A stretch of DNA of 64,000 nt, from the NCBI RefSeq assembly GCF_031755915.1, contig NC_083390.1:20383501-20447500 (forward strand). Reading direction: 5' to 3'. Below, piece by piece: positions 47,413 to 59,012 of this stretch (position 1 is its first letter; each line of letters opens with the position of its first letter). The translations under genes were made by a program, and so were the position numbers. The notes beneath the pieces were generated by a model. The model made no database searches. It was not told the DNA's origin and saw nothing but the letters and a program-made list of their open reading frames with translations. Source of the DNA: Ziziphus jujuba (taxonomy: Eukaryota > Streptophyta > Magnoliopsida > Rosales > Rhamnaceae).

Positions 47413-48958
47413 AATCCACAAAAGAAAAGAGTAAAGTAATAATTAATTTTTCCAAAAAGGAACCACTCTTACGTTGTTGTTGTGTAGAGATTTATGTCTA
47501 CGATGCCAATAAATCTCAAATTTATATATGCATAGAATTTTAAGTTGTTTCATGAGTTTTTTATGGAAAATTTTTGCAAAATTTATTTTTAAAATTTTAA
47601 TTTATATATGTAGAAGTCATATGATTTTTAAATTTCCAATCACTATAGAATTAATATCAATTAATTAATTTTTCAAAAATAATATTTCAATAAAACTAAA
47701 ATATTAATTTGAAAAATTAATATTATGATCCAAATAGTCTTATTTCTTAAAGGCATATTCTTTTTTTTAATATTGCTGTAAAGATTCTTATCGTTTTTAT
47801 TTTATTTTATTTTAGTTATTATATTATTGCCAAAGAAAACGCCTGATTTTTCTTATAGTAAGCCTTAGATTTTTCTTATAGTAAGCTTTCTAAAGCCCTT
47901 GTCCATCCTCCATTATTTTTTCGGTGAAATCTTTTCCATCTTCCATGTAACATCGACCTTCCATTTATTTTCTTCGTGAAATCTTTTCCATCCTCCGTGT
48001 ATGATCAGCCTTCCATTGACTATTATTATTATTATTAAAAATATATTAATTACAACTAATTTTTTAACAAAAAATGCAAACCAATATAAATATTAAAAAA
48101 CAAAACGATAATATTCATTAATTATTTATATTTTAATCAATTTAATTTTGGATTTTCATCGAACTTTTATCTTTTGAAATTGATTCAACCAAACTAACTA
48201 TTAGCTTTGAATTATTCAAACAAATTAGCTTGGATTAAAATGATTGGTTAGTTGGTTTTTCTCACACCCTTAATTGATCTGGCTGCATTTATTGTATTTT
48301 CATTTATCCATTTCCAATTTGCTTATTTATATCATTTTTTTTTTAATTCCAATTTATAACAATTGTTCGATCATTTATATATATTGTCACATTATAATTA
48401 GATCATCATGTTCATTTCTTTCTTTGTATTATCTTCTTTTGGCGATTCACTAACAGAATATAAAGTGAACGTTAAAATATACACGACGAATACAGTGAGT
48501 CGTACTTCTACCAAATTAACATACTGTATACTTTTCCCTGTGTATGCGAGAGAGAGAGATTCATTATCTATGAGATGGGTACCAGGGATCAGAATCGAAA
48601 AAATGAAGTTATACTAATCAAATATTCAACACCGGACTATATAATCACAGAACACATAGAAAATACAAGAGCATGCAAATGGGCAAGACGAAGAAGACCC
48701 TTTATTGATTCAATGGCTATTGGTGGCTCTACATTTAATATTTGACCCTCTTGCTACATATAGCCCAAAATCAAACTCACTTCCACTCCCTCTTCCACTC
48801 TGCCTTGAAGTACCTGTGGCTAGAGCAACTCTCAAAAGTTAAGCTTATTACGAGCCAAAAAAGTAATCTGAATCGATGCCTGTCTCCCAAACCAATCTAC
48901 GAGTCAAATGTAAAGACAGCACCTAGTCTCTTAAGGTCTAACTTGAAGTCAAGCATCT
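47413..48958. other. AT-rich intergenic and GT14 3' flank
   Basis: 47413-48720 is AT-rich with no gene seen; TTTCTTATAGTAAGC and GAAATCTTTTCCATC segments repeat locally near 47850-48000. 48820-48958 is the 3' flank of the GT14 pseudogene, shared with 31507-31640. Confidence 0.45.
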
Positions 48959-49120
48959 TCATTTGCACTGATTCGACTGTGAGTTCCAGTCATCAAGGAG
49001 GTAATTAGTAATGGACTCTTCAAACTTCTTCGCTTGAGGTCCAGCCTTCCTGATATTGACATCAACCCATTGTGAACAAGGATTCATGAACCAGCTTTTC
49101 CCGCCAGAGCACCATGCACC
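48959..49120 (-). pseudogene. GT14 glycosyltransferase pseudogene, C-terminal part
   Basis: The minus-strand frame reads GAWCSGGKSW, then CSQWVDVNIRKAGPQAKKF, then DDWNSQSNQCK and a stop at 48959. This is the C-terminus of plant core-2/I-branching-type GT14 enzymes (relatives of the beta-glucuronosyltransferases of arabinogalactan synthesis, Golgi type II membrane proteins). The upstream part of the same exon continues at 54685 beyond Copia-2; the shared pentamer GCACC (49116-49120 and 54685-54689) is the target duplication. Confidence 0.75.
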
Positions 49121-49520
49121 TGTTGTGGTTCTCTGACCACTTTAGAGAAGAAATATGAGAAGAAAAATAAAAGAATTCTATTAATCTCTTAAAAATAGAA
49201 TACAAAAATAAAAACTTCTCTCATGGAGGATTCTCACGTGGAACCTCTCTCTGCACTCTCCAATTCTCTCTGGAATTGCTCACTCTTCTCTCAAGCTCTC
49301 TCTGGAACTTAAACAACTCTCTCTCTCGGAGTTTTCTCTTGCTCACTTGGCTTGATTTTCATGCAACGGGAAGGAGCCTATTTATAGGCTTACAAGGCCA
49401 CAATCTTCAACAGCTTAGCCCACAATTGTTGATCGGTGCAGCAATGGTGTCAAAAATGGTGGCTGTAAAAAATGGTGGCTGTGGTTGGTGAGGCTGTGGT
49501 TGGTGTGGCTGGACTTCACA
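49121..49520 (-). repeat. Copia-2 3' LTR
   Basis: 400 bp, plus-strand ends TGTTGTGG and CTTCACA. It contains the TATA-like TATAAATAGG on the minus strand (49377-49386) and a CTCTCT-rich segment. It has a tandem GTAAAAAATGGTGGCT (16 bp) that is single in the other LTR. Confidence 0.93.
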
Positions 49521-49533
49521 ATTCTCCCCCTCC
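49521..49533 (-). other. Copia-2 polypurine tract
   Basis: GGAGGGGGAGAAT on the minus strand directly abuts the 3' LTR. Confidence 0.85.
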
Positions 49534-49554
49534 AGCCGCATTTAAAACTGATGG

Positions 49555-52500
49555 TCATCTGCCATCTATTCCAGCTATGTCTCTGCATAGCTTCAGCTTC
49601 TCTTGAGCAACAACTTTTGTTAGCATATCTGCTGGATTCTCTTTTGTGTGAATCTTCATCAGTTTCAGCAACTGTTGATCTATTACTTCGCGTATCCAAT
49701 GATAGCGGATGTCAATGTGCTTTGTACGGGAATGATACATTGAGTTTTTGCTCAAATCCATGGCACTTTGGTTATCACAATGTATCTTGTAGTCTTCTTG
49801 CTTGATGCCCAATTCTGTGAGAAAACGCTTTAACCACAACAATTCCTTACTCGCTTCCGCTGCGGCAATGTACTCTGCTTCAGTAGTGGATAAAGCAACA
49901 CACTTCTGCAATCTTGACTGCCATGACACAGCTCCCCCTGCAAAAGTGTAAAGATAACCTGATGTAGACTTTCTATTATCAGGGTCTCCGGCCATATCTG
50001 CATCTGTATAGCCTTCTAAGATTGGGTCACCTCCCCCGTAGCACAAGCACAGCTTCGATGTACCTTTAAGATACCTAAGAATCCATTTGACTGCTTCCCA
50101 GTGTTTCTTTCCAGGATTTGAAAGAAATCTGCTCACAACACCTACTGCATGAGCAATGTCTGGTCTGGTACACACCATTGCATACATCAGACTTCCTACC
50201 GCTGAAGAATATGGTACTGAAGCCATCTCCTCTATCTCTTCTTTGGATGAGGGGCACAATCTCTTACTCAACTTGAAATGATTTGCAAGTGGAATGCTGA
50301 CCGGTTTGGCTTTATCCATGTTGAATCTCTTTATCACCCATTCAACATACTTCTCTTGAGATAGCCATAACCTTCTATTCTTCCTATCTCGGATTATTTG
50401 CATTCCCAAAATTTGTTGAGCTGGTCCTAAGTCTTTCATATCAAAGGACTTAGATAATTCTTTCTTCAGCTGACTAATCTTCATTGCATCTTGTCCAACG
50501 ATCAACATGTCGTCCACATATAGCAAAAGTGCAATGAAGTTTCCACCTGAAAATTTTTGAATATAAACACACTGGTCTGCTGCAGTCCTTTTATAACCTT
50601 GACTCACCATAAACGAGTCAAACTTCTTATACCATTGTCTTGGTGCTTGCTTGAGGCCATACAAGCTCTTCTTTAGCTTGCATACGAGGTTTTCTTTCCC
50701 TGAAACCTCAAATCCTTCTGGCTGCTCCATGTAGATTTCTTCATGTAAATCACCGTGAAGAAATGCTGTCTTCACATCCATCTGTTCAAGCTCTAGGTTT
50801 AGACTTGCTACTAAACCAAAAATGACTCGAATTGAAGTCATTTTTACCACTGGTGAAAAAATCTCATCAAAGTCAATTCCTTTCTTCTGAAGAAATCCTT
50901 TGACCACCAATCGGGCTTTGTGTTTCACCACCTTTCCGCTGCCATCTTTCTTGAGCTTGAACACCCATTTATTCTTTAGTGCCTTCTTTCCTGTTGGAAG
51001 CTCAACCAACTCATAAGTATGATTTTTCTGCAAGGATTCCATCTCATCTTGCATTGCTTGCAGCCACTTTTCCTTCTCTTGATGAGAAACAGCTTCCTGG
51101 AAACTCTCTGGCTCCCCCTCTTCAGTAAGCAGAATATACTCAGATTCTGGAAATCTCTTTGATGGAATTCGGCCTCGCTCAGATCTCCGAACTTGCAAAC
51201 CACTGGTTTCAGGAGGTGTACCATCATCTGACCGCTGTGATGGCCCTGCAGCTGCTTGAGAGGATTGAGTCTCCCCCTGCTCAATATCCCCTTCTTCCTC
51301 CTGGTCTGCTTCTGGTATATCTTCATGCACCTCATTATCTTCTGTGGCTATTTGTGCTGGTGCTGGATTAGGACAAAAATTCTCGGCACTAGAACTACAA
51401 TTAGGAGACATTTTGGGCTTTTCAATGTCTTCCATTTTCTGGTTTTCATGGAATATTACATCCCTGCTTCTAATAACCTTCTTTGTTTTCGGGTCCCATA
51501 ACCTGTATCCGAATTCTTCATCTCCATATCCTATAAAGATGCATGGAGTAGATCTTGCATCGAGCTTCTGTCTGAGCTCCTTGGATACATGTACATAAGC
51601 TAAACAACCAAACACTCTTAAATGAGAGTAGGAGGGAATCTTACCCGACCACACTTTCTCCGGAATGTCAAAATTCAACGGTACTGACGGTGATCTGTTG
51701 ATTAAATAGCAGGCGGCACGGACAGCTTCTCCCCAGAATGGCTTTGGCAGGTTAGCCATACTGATCATACTTCTGACCTTTTCCATAATGGTTCGGTTCA
51801 TTCTTTCGGCTATTCCATTATGTTGTGGGGTGCGAGGGACCGTCTTCTTATGTCGAATGCCGTGTCTTCTGCAGTAGGCATCGAACTCCTTGGAAGTATA
51901 CTCGCCTCCATTATCTGAGCGGAGACATTTCGGCTTCTTTCCTGTTTCACGCTCTACCATGGTATGAAACAGTTTGAAGTAATCCAATACCTGGTCCTTA
52001 GTCTTCAAGAAATATACCCACACCTTCCGTGAAGCATCATCAATGAAGGTCAGGAAATACTTGTTGCCACCTAATGATTCCACCTCCATGGGACCACAAA
52101 CATCAGAATGCACCAGACTAAGCAACTCTGATCTTCTCAATGCAGAGGAACTGAAGGAGACTCTATGTTGCTTACCAAACAAGCAATGATTACAAGGATC
52201 TAGCACAGCATCCTTGCAAACAGTGATAAGCTTCTTCCTTGCCAAAGTGGACAATCCTTTTTCACTCATGTGACCGAGTCTCTGGTGCCACAGATTTTGA
52301 GACGCCTCTCCTTCTGCAATATTGAGGCTATCTGCACATATCTTCACATGAGTCTTGTACAACGTTCCACAAATATGTCCTCGGGCGACAACTATGGCAC
52401 TTTTCGTCATTTTCCATGTGCCTTTGCTGAAGTAGTTGTCATAGCCTTGCTTGTCTAAGGCTGCTCCCGAAAGTAGATTAAGCCGAAGGTCTGGAACATG

Positions 52501-53571
52501 ACGGACATCCTTCAAAGTGATTGTACAACCAGCATTCGTTTTTACCTAAATATCACCAGTTCCCATAATCTTTGCGAAACTGGAATTTCCCATCTTTACC
52601 GTACCAAAGTCTCCTACTTTGTACGTTTTGAAGAAATCTCTGTGTGGAGTGACATGGTAGGATGCTGCAGTATCGACTACCCACTCAACATCTTGGGTTG
52701 ATATATGAAGGCATGTCTCTTCTTCGGTGGAGCAGAGCGCCACTTCTCCTGTACAAGTGACTAGTGTCTCTCCATCCTTCTTCGGCTGATTACCTTGGAG
52801 TCTCTGCTCTCTCAACAACTTTCTGCAGTTCTTCTTCATGTGACCCTCCAGGCCACAATGATAGCACTTATACGATGATTTTCTGCCATCTGTAGATCTG
52901 CCTCTGCTCTTGCTCCTGCCTCTCCCCCTATCTCGACCACCTCTTTGCTGTCTTCCTCTCTCTGTGACGAGGGCATGTGACTGATCCATGCCAATGTCCT
53001 TTCTCCTGGCCTCTTCATTAAATAGGGCATCCTTAACCATAGACATAGTAAGTTTGCCATTCGGGGCCGAATTGCTGAAAGAGACTACCAATGTCTCCCA
53101 ACTGTCTGGAAGAGAGCTTAGAAGTAGGAGGGCCTGATCCTCATCCCCTAGTTGGTAATCCACAGCAGATAGTTGATTTACCAAGCTCTGGAACTCACTG
53201 GTATGCTCGGCTACAGAAGTTCCACTCTGTAATGTTAGATGTACCAATCGCTTAAGCAACAGGGCTTTGTTCCGAGCAGTCTTGGCCTGGTACATGTCCT
53301 CCAATTTTGTCCAGAGGGCATATGCATCCGTTTCCTTCGCTACATGATGGAAGACACTATGGTCGATCCATTGCCTGATCTGACCGATCGTTTTCTTGTT
53401 TAATTTCTTCCATTCTGCTACTTTGCTGGGATCAGGGTTTTCTCCTTTAGCTTCTATAGGATCAAACAGATCCTTACAATTGAGGAGATCTTCCATCCGA
53501 GGTCTCCAAAGTGTATAATTTGTGGCAGTGAGCTTAACCATAGCTCCCGAAGATGATTCTTCCATTGACAT
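49555..53571 (-). pseudogene. Copia-2 gag-pol with one in-frame stop
   Basis: One reading frame runs from ATG 53571 to the stop at 49555, broken only by a TAG at 52546-52548 after 341 codons. The first segment holds gag, a basic RGR-rich stretch, a CCHC knuckle (Cys236, Cys239, His244, Cys249) and the protease start with DTAA (Asp300). The downstream segment, numbered from its first Met, has pre-integrase LWHQRLGH, integrase Asp138, Asp201 and Glu237 (D-35-E), reverse transcriptase Asp580 and YVDD (666-669), and RNase H Asp838, Glu881 and Asp914, all intact. The stop falls inside the protease, so it truncates rather than separates gag and pol. This copy cannot make full pol unless the stop is read through. 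Confidence 0.92.
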
Positions 53572-53659
53572 TATGGCTTGACCAAAAATGGAGCTGAATT
53601 TGGCAAAACGGAGTTAACCGTTGCGTCCGTAACGGCCGAAAATGGTGGACTTGACTCTT

Positions 53660-53925
53660 CCGGGGTCAAAATATAATTACCAGAAATTTTGGGGCAAAAC
53701 TGTAATTTCACAAAATTTCTGGGTCAACCTGCAAATACAGCAATTACAGGGGTCAATCTGTAATTGCCAATAGTTCAGGGGCTGTACCGTAATTTCAAAA
53801 ACCTACAGGGGTCAATCTGTAATTTCCAATAGTGCAGGGGCTGTTCCATAATTTCAGAAAACTATAGGGGTCAATCTGTAATTTCAGAAACTTTAGGGGC
53901 TGTTCCGTAATTTCAGAAAATATTG
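53660..53925 (-). repeat. Tandem repeats in Copia-2 leader
   Basis: About five imperfect units pair GGGGTCAATCTGTAATTxC with AGGGGCTGTTCCGTAATTTC. They lie between the gag start and the primer-binding site, in the transcribed untranslated leader. Confidence 0.75.
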
Positions 53926-53926
53926 A

Positions 53927-54041
53927 TGACGTGGCAGACCGTGCTGACGTGTCAACACGTGGCAGATGACGTGGCTGACGACGTGTCGGCTGGCGTGGCA
54001 GATGACGTGGTAGGGGTGCGCTGACGTGGCTGCTGACGTGG
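53927..54041 (-). promoter_or_regulatory. Array of eight ACGTG motifs in Copia-2 leader
   Basis: ACGTG cores start at 53929, 53947, 53957, 53969, 53981, 54005, 54024 and 54036, mostly as TGACGTGGC. TGACGTGG and ACGTGGC are core sites for plant bZIP factors (TGA and ABRE classes). Eight sites in 115 bases, with no coding role, suggests a tandem regulatory element downstream of the transcription start. Binding is inferred. Confidence 0.6.
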
Positions 54042-54286
54042 TCGTCTTCAACCTCCAGACGGCGCGTGCGGCGCGTGAGGCGCATGAACAATTGCAGACA
54101 ACTTCAGGTGGCACGTGCGGGCGCGTGCAACGGTGGATTTCTCTCCGGCGAACTTGTGTGTTCTCCTCTCGTCGGGTACTTTCACCTGGTATTGTCAAAT
54201 TAATTATTTGAGCAACGTTTCGAAACACCAACTTGAAGAATAGTAGCTTTGTTTCTTCAAAATTTGAACCCAGCTCTCGACCTGGA

Positions 54287-54298
54287 GCTCTAATACCA
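54287..54298 (-). other. Copia-2 primer-binding site
   Basis: TGGTATTAGAGC on the minus strand, two bases after the 5' LTR. It matches the initiator Met-tRNA complement with one C-to-T change. Confidence 0.88.
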
Positions 54299-54300
54299 CT

Positions 54301-54684
54301 TGTTGTGGTTCTCTGACCACTTTAGAGAAGAAATATGAGAAGAAAAATAAAAGAATTCTATTAATCTCTTAAAAATAGAATATAAAAATAAAAACTTCTC
54401 TCATGAAGGATTCTCACGTGGAACCTCTCTCTGCACTCTCCAATTCTCTCTGGAATTGCTCACTCTTCTCTCAAGCTCTCTCTGGAACTTAAACAACTCT
54501 CTCTCTCGGAGTTTTCTCTTGCTCACTTGGCTTGATTTTCATGCAACGGGAAGGAGCCTATTTATAGGCTTACAAGGCCACAATCTTCAACAGCTTAGCC
54601 CACAATTGTTGATCGGTGTAGCAATGGTGTCAAAAATGGTGGCTGTGGTTGGTGAGGCTGTGGTTGGTGTGGCTGGACTTCACA
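54301..54684 (-). repeat. Copia-2 5' LTR
   Basis: 384 bp with the same ends as the 3' LTR. TATAAATAGG on the minus strand at 54557-54566 is the likely TATA box for the element transcript. Confidence 0.93.
54557..54566 (-). promoter_or_regulatory. TATA box of Copia-2 5' LTR
   Basis: TATAAATAGG on the minus strand within a near-palindrome (GCCTATTTATAGGC). It is conserved at the matching place in the other Copia-2 LTR and in Copia-3 (60883-60892). Confidence 0.65.
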
Positions 54685-55222
54685 GCACCCCACGCTTGAG
54701 GATCTTTTCATCAACCATGTCCAGAACAGGATCATCATTCTTGAGTTGTCTTGCAAATGCAGCAGCTCCACTTTGGGCCATTTAATCAAAATCAGAAGTG
54801 TTTACGAAGTGAGGCTCCACTCCTGGTAACTGTCCCACATCATATATCTCAAATCGCCATTTACTGTCGTGTTCTTGAACTCTGGTGAATTGCATATGAC
54901 AGAACGAAAATATCCTTCTTGAGACAAAATTTGTAAATTACAAAAGCAGGGTTCGGGGTAGGTTATCCCAACCAAGTACGCAGAATTCCAGAAATGGTCG
55001 GCTTAGTACAAGCCAAGGCGAACCTGCAAACTAAGAAAACTTAGGCTCAGAAGACGTCAATTTGATAGAAATTATAATAAAGAACGAGACAGAAGAGATT
55101 ATAGAAACTGTGCCTGAGAAAACTTTAAAAGCATCATAAGTTTTCCGCTTTTCTGTAGCATGAAAAATTTGGCTCCTCCCGGCTAGGTATATAGCTGGGT
55201 CAACTACAATGCGCTGCACCCT
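54685..55222 (-). pseudogene. GT14 glycosyltransferase pseudogene, two exons
   Basis: Exon 55114-55222 follows an acceptor (TTTCAG) and reads RVQRIVVDPAIYLAGRSQIF, then HATEKRKTYDAFKVFSG. The intron 55024-55113 starts GC rather than GT and ends TTTGCAG. Exon 54685-55023 reads [20 protein letters not shown], then in other frames SVICNSPEFKNTTVNGDL, then MAQSGAAAFARQLKNDD and VLDMVDEKILKRG. This is the catalytic-domain end of a plant GT14 protein. A TAA within the LLMYF region, frameshifts, and a stop before MAQS show decay before or after the Copia-2 insertion, which separates it from the C-terminus at 48959. The 5' half of the gene was not found. Confidence 0.78.
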
Positions 55223-55408
55223 CTGAAATCTGCATAAAAATTACAAAATTAAAACCAGTGATCCAAACTAACTTACATTACAAGTAAAACTACAGCTAAA
55301 ATTAGCAAAGTGGATTTGCCTACTCTTTCCATCCAATGTCACTGGTGTGATCAATGAAATTTAGATCTCTTCTAATGGAGGAGAATATATGAGAGAGATC
55401 TGAGTTGT

Positions 55409-55430
55409 GGGGGGGGGGGGGGGGGGGGGG
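55409..55430. repeat. G22 homopolymer
   Basis: Twenty-two consecutive G residues in an otherwise AT-rich region. True length is uncertain. Confidence 0.8.
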
Positions 55431-57350
55431 TGGTATCTTGGGGTTGGGTTTTGTGAAGGTAGAAATATTAACAAGCAAGAATAATCTACAGGGGAAACAC
55501 TAGAAAATAAGAATAGATATGAGAAATTATAATGCATAGGATAACAGACACAATATAGAAAATGTAAGCCTACAGCAAGTCGAATGCTAGTCATGGGAAG
55601 TCAATGAGCATTATAACATGTGCCATGAGATGCCAGTAAGACTTTGGTAGAAGAAAGTAAGAAATAAAAGGTCACATACTAAAGGAAAGATCATGTATCC
55701 ATAAAATAAGGCGTGTCTTCCTGGATCAAACTAGAAAAAATCGCCAGTAAGACCATTCATCAACAGTAGGATCCAGAGTAATATTCCATTCGGACCATCA
55801 TCAAAATTAGCACCCAATGTCACCATAAAAAGTCCTTATAAAAGGTGTCAACTTCAGATGGAAGCATAATACAAGGCATTACAAATGCTTAAGAAAGTTT
55901 CAAGATTGAAATTTGGAAATCCTCGAAGCTTTTTCAGTTTAATTTTTAGTATTTTTATTATCAATTACTAGGAGCTACTTTTCTCTGTCCTACTTATAAA
56001 GTTATTTCTAGCTCCTTATCTTTACCTACAATCCAACCTAGTCAAGCTATTTCTTTGTAGTACGATCTTTTAATGCACTTGCAAAGGTTGGAAGAAGAGA
56101 CTCTTGCCTACTAATAGAGAAATTTAAGTTGTCCTTTTTCAGAGTAACTAAGTTGGTCCAGCATTAACTGATAAGCAAAATATACATGAGCAATAAAATA
56201 CCCTAAAATAACTCATATGAACTCAGTTTAAGACAAATCTTTGAATATCATTGTCTGCCAAATATCATAGTAAATTAACAAGTTCAAAATCAATGCTTGA
56301 TCGGCAAATAAATATATAAATGAATTTGTTAAAAGATCAGTTAGCATTGCAAAGGGGCGTTTAAATATATAACAGAGGATCAAAAAATGATATCCCAAGT
56401 GAACTTTTCAACTAAAACTATTGACATTAAATTCTTCAAACATCATAAAGGTGACAAAATAAACCCTATCAAACTCAAATTCAAATAAGTAAGAAATTCT
56501 CCCTCAGGTAAGGTAGTACTTTCTGTAAACAAGAAAATGCGGCATAATGCAGCATTAATTTTAGAAGCCATTCCTCAACCCCAAAGCTCTAGTAATATTA
56601 TAATGTTCATAAATCAAAAGCCAGGGCAACACTACATATAATAGTAACATTAAATGTCACCCCCTTTTCCTCCCTTCCATTTTCCATTCTATCGCTTTCC
56701 CCTTTTTAACATTCATAACACAAGAATGTCTCTCACTTCCTCAAAAACAAATGTCATTCTTTTGAACTTTCAAAATAAATGCACAATCATATTAAGCCTA
56801 GATTTAACTAGACACATATAGCAAAAGAAAACTTCCGTTTAATGTAGAACACTATATGCTAAAAAACTTTCCAAATGAACTCAGCCAGATCTGCATTAAA
56901 AGCTTGGTGATAATTCAAGTCCCCATAAAGCCAGAGCAAATTAGTAAGAAACTCGTGTTATCTATGTGTGACTAAAGCAAACGCTTTCGCACAGAGCTAC
57001 CTTTAAATAGCACCTCAGTCAACAAATTAATGTAGAACACATATGAAAATTCAAGACACTAATATCCAACTATGCTACTCGGACTCTTCACTCTATCCCA
57101 CCATAGCCATGTCGGATACTTGGGCACCTACAAGGGTATGGCTATCGGACACTCAAAATACAAACAAAAAAAATAAATAAATAAATAGATAGATCTGACA
57201 TTTGGACATATAGCTGCACCCAACACTACACCTGAGTCCAAGGAGGCTATGCCCCCACAGACCTATACATTGAATGGCAACTACAGTTATATTTACATAG
57301 ACAACAAACTCGTGTACATAAGAATAAAAAACTATCCTCAAAAAAACGCA

Positions 57351-57677
57351 CACAGCAAAACACTGACCCAACTGAACCACCAAGGTCATATACTAACAAA
57401 GGAGAAATTTTCAAATCCCAAGATTTAAGTCAAATTAACATTGAGTGGAAGTTATGTACAAGCATGTATTGGATTCAGAAGTTACCTGATATTAAGTAAA
57501 TTACTATCAAACACAGCAAAACACTGACCCAACTGAACCACCAAGGTCATATACTAACAAAGCAGAAATTTTCAAATCCCAAGATTTAAGTCAAATTAAC
57601 ATTGAGTGGAAGTTATGTACAAGCATGTATTGGATTCAGAAGTTACCTGATATTAAGTAAATTACTATCAAACACAG
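57351..57677. repeat. 161-bp tandem duplication
   Basis: The unit starting CACAGCAAAACACTGACCC is repeated at 57512 with a period of 161 bases and ends with the partial ACACAG at 57677. I see one difference (GGAGAAA versus GCAGAAA), so the duplication is very recent. Confidence 0.88.
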
Positions 57678-58992
57678 AGAACCCTGCAGATGCACGTAAA
57701 TCTATGTAACATGCTGAACACAAATATGAAAAGCCAAGACATTGATCTCTGACAATCCTAGAACACTATAATATGAACCTAGGAAAATATACTATATTCA
57801 TCAGTACGCTTATCCAGTTAAAAGTGCTTAGAGAAATTGTTAGAAGAAGTGGAACTATAAAGAAATTTAGTATGATCATTAATAACCATCGCTAATATCT
57901 CAATTGAATTGCAGTTAGAGATCAAATGACAGGCCACTGGATTGTTCATCAACCAAACATCTAGCTTTCTAAGAAGCCAGTGCAAAGAATTAAATATAAT
58001 AACTTTGCCTTCTACAATTCTATAAGTTAGAATTCATCCTATAATCATCTGGAGGAGTTCTGATGTAACCACACGAATGATGGGAGAGTTTACAATCTTA
58101 ATCACAATCATATTGGTTTACCAAGTTCAGTAAATTGAAACAACAATTAACTCTGCTTCGCTTGACCAAATTTTGATCTCAACTAACTATTTGCAATATC
58201 ATCTTCATCTAGCTGTTCTTATTGGACTAACTAGAAAAAAGAAAGAAAATCAAACAGTAGCATGCTTTAAATTACATCCAAAATTTTGTGAGGATTATTT
58301 TTCAAGGCCGAGATAGTTTAATCAGTCATCCCTAGTCTATGAACTATCATATTCAAACTAAAACTCATAAGTAAATTCAGCAGATTTGAATATATCATTT
58401 CCACATAATTTCCATGGTAACAATAATAGGTCACTTGGTATATGGAGTTTCAACCATGTTGAGAAAAGTAAAAATCAGATGAAACCAGGTCAAAGCAATA
58501 TCATTATCATTGTCGACAAGTCTAAAGATGTTTGCAAGTCCTGCATAAATTTCTATTTCCTTTAAAGTAAAACTTTTAAAATACATCTTACATTTGAAGC
58601 AGTATATTATAATTTTACACTTAAAATATAAAACGAGTACTAACCAGTACAGGTAATTCTAACATATCATACAATTTAAAATAAATAAAAAGAATACAAC
58701 GCTTTTAAATATATATACTCTCCACTAAACCAAGAACTAAATAGTCCCCAAGTCAATTACAGACGCAGCCATATACCAATGAAACAAACCCAAAAAAAAT
58801 AAATAAATAAATAATTGAGGGGGGGCCAAGCCCTACCTGGGTCCATCGGTGTATATGTATATAGTCCGGTTCTCCGAAGAAATTAGTGAAAACTCCAACA
58901 TCACGTATCATGGGTAAGTTTTCTCCTACAACATGTTGTGTGGCTGCAAAGTCCATAACAAATTTCATTAAAGCGATCTGACGAAAGACTAA

Positions 58993-59012
58993 CTATATAT
59001 ATATATATATAT
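58993..59012. repeat. (AT)n microsatellite
   Basis: About 20 bases of alternating T and A. Confidence 0.85.

Larger units (their letters stand above)
49121..54684 (-). mobile_element. Copia-2: nearly intact Ty1/copia retrotransposon
   Basis: LTRs at 49121-49520 and 54301-54684, target duplication GCACC on both sides, primer-binding site, long leader, gag-pol with one in-frame stop, and polypurine tract are all present. The LTRs differ by 3 substitutions (all transitions) and one 16-bp indel, so insertion is recent: a few hundred thousand years at commonly used plant rates (inference). It interrupts the last exon of a GT14 pseudogene. It is related to Tnt1-type copia elements and distinct from Copia-1. 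Confidence 0.95.

Noticed and set aside
48408..48617. 69-codon plus-strand frame
   Set aside because: AT-rich, no homologue recognised, and no repeat of it at the other duplicated blocks.
52546..52548. TAG in Copia-2 as a programmed read-through site
   Set aside because: It falls inside the protease domain and the downstream bases do not match known leaky contexts, so a plain nonsense mutation is simpler.
58753..58968. 71-codon minus-strand frame as an exon
   Set aside because: No family recognised and no convincing splice sites on both sides. It could be chance.
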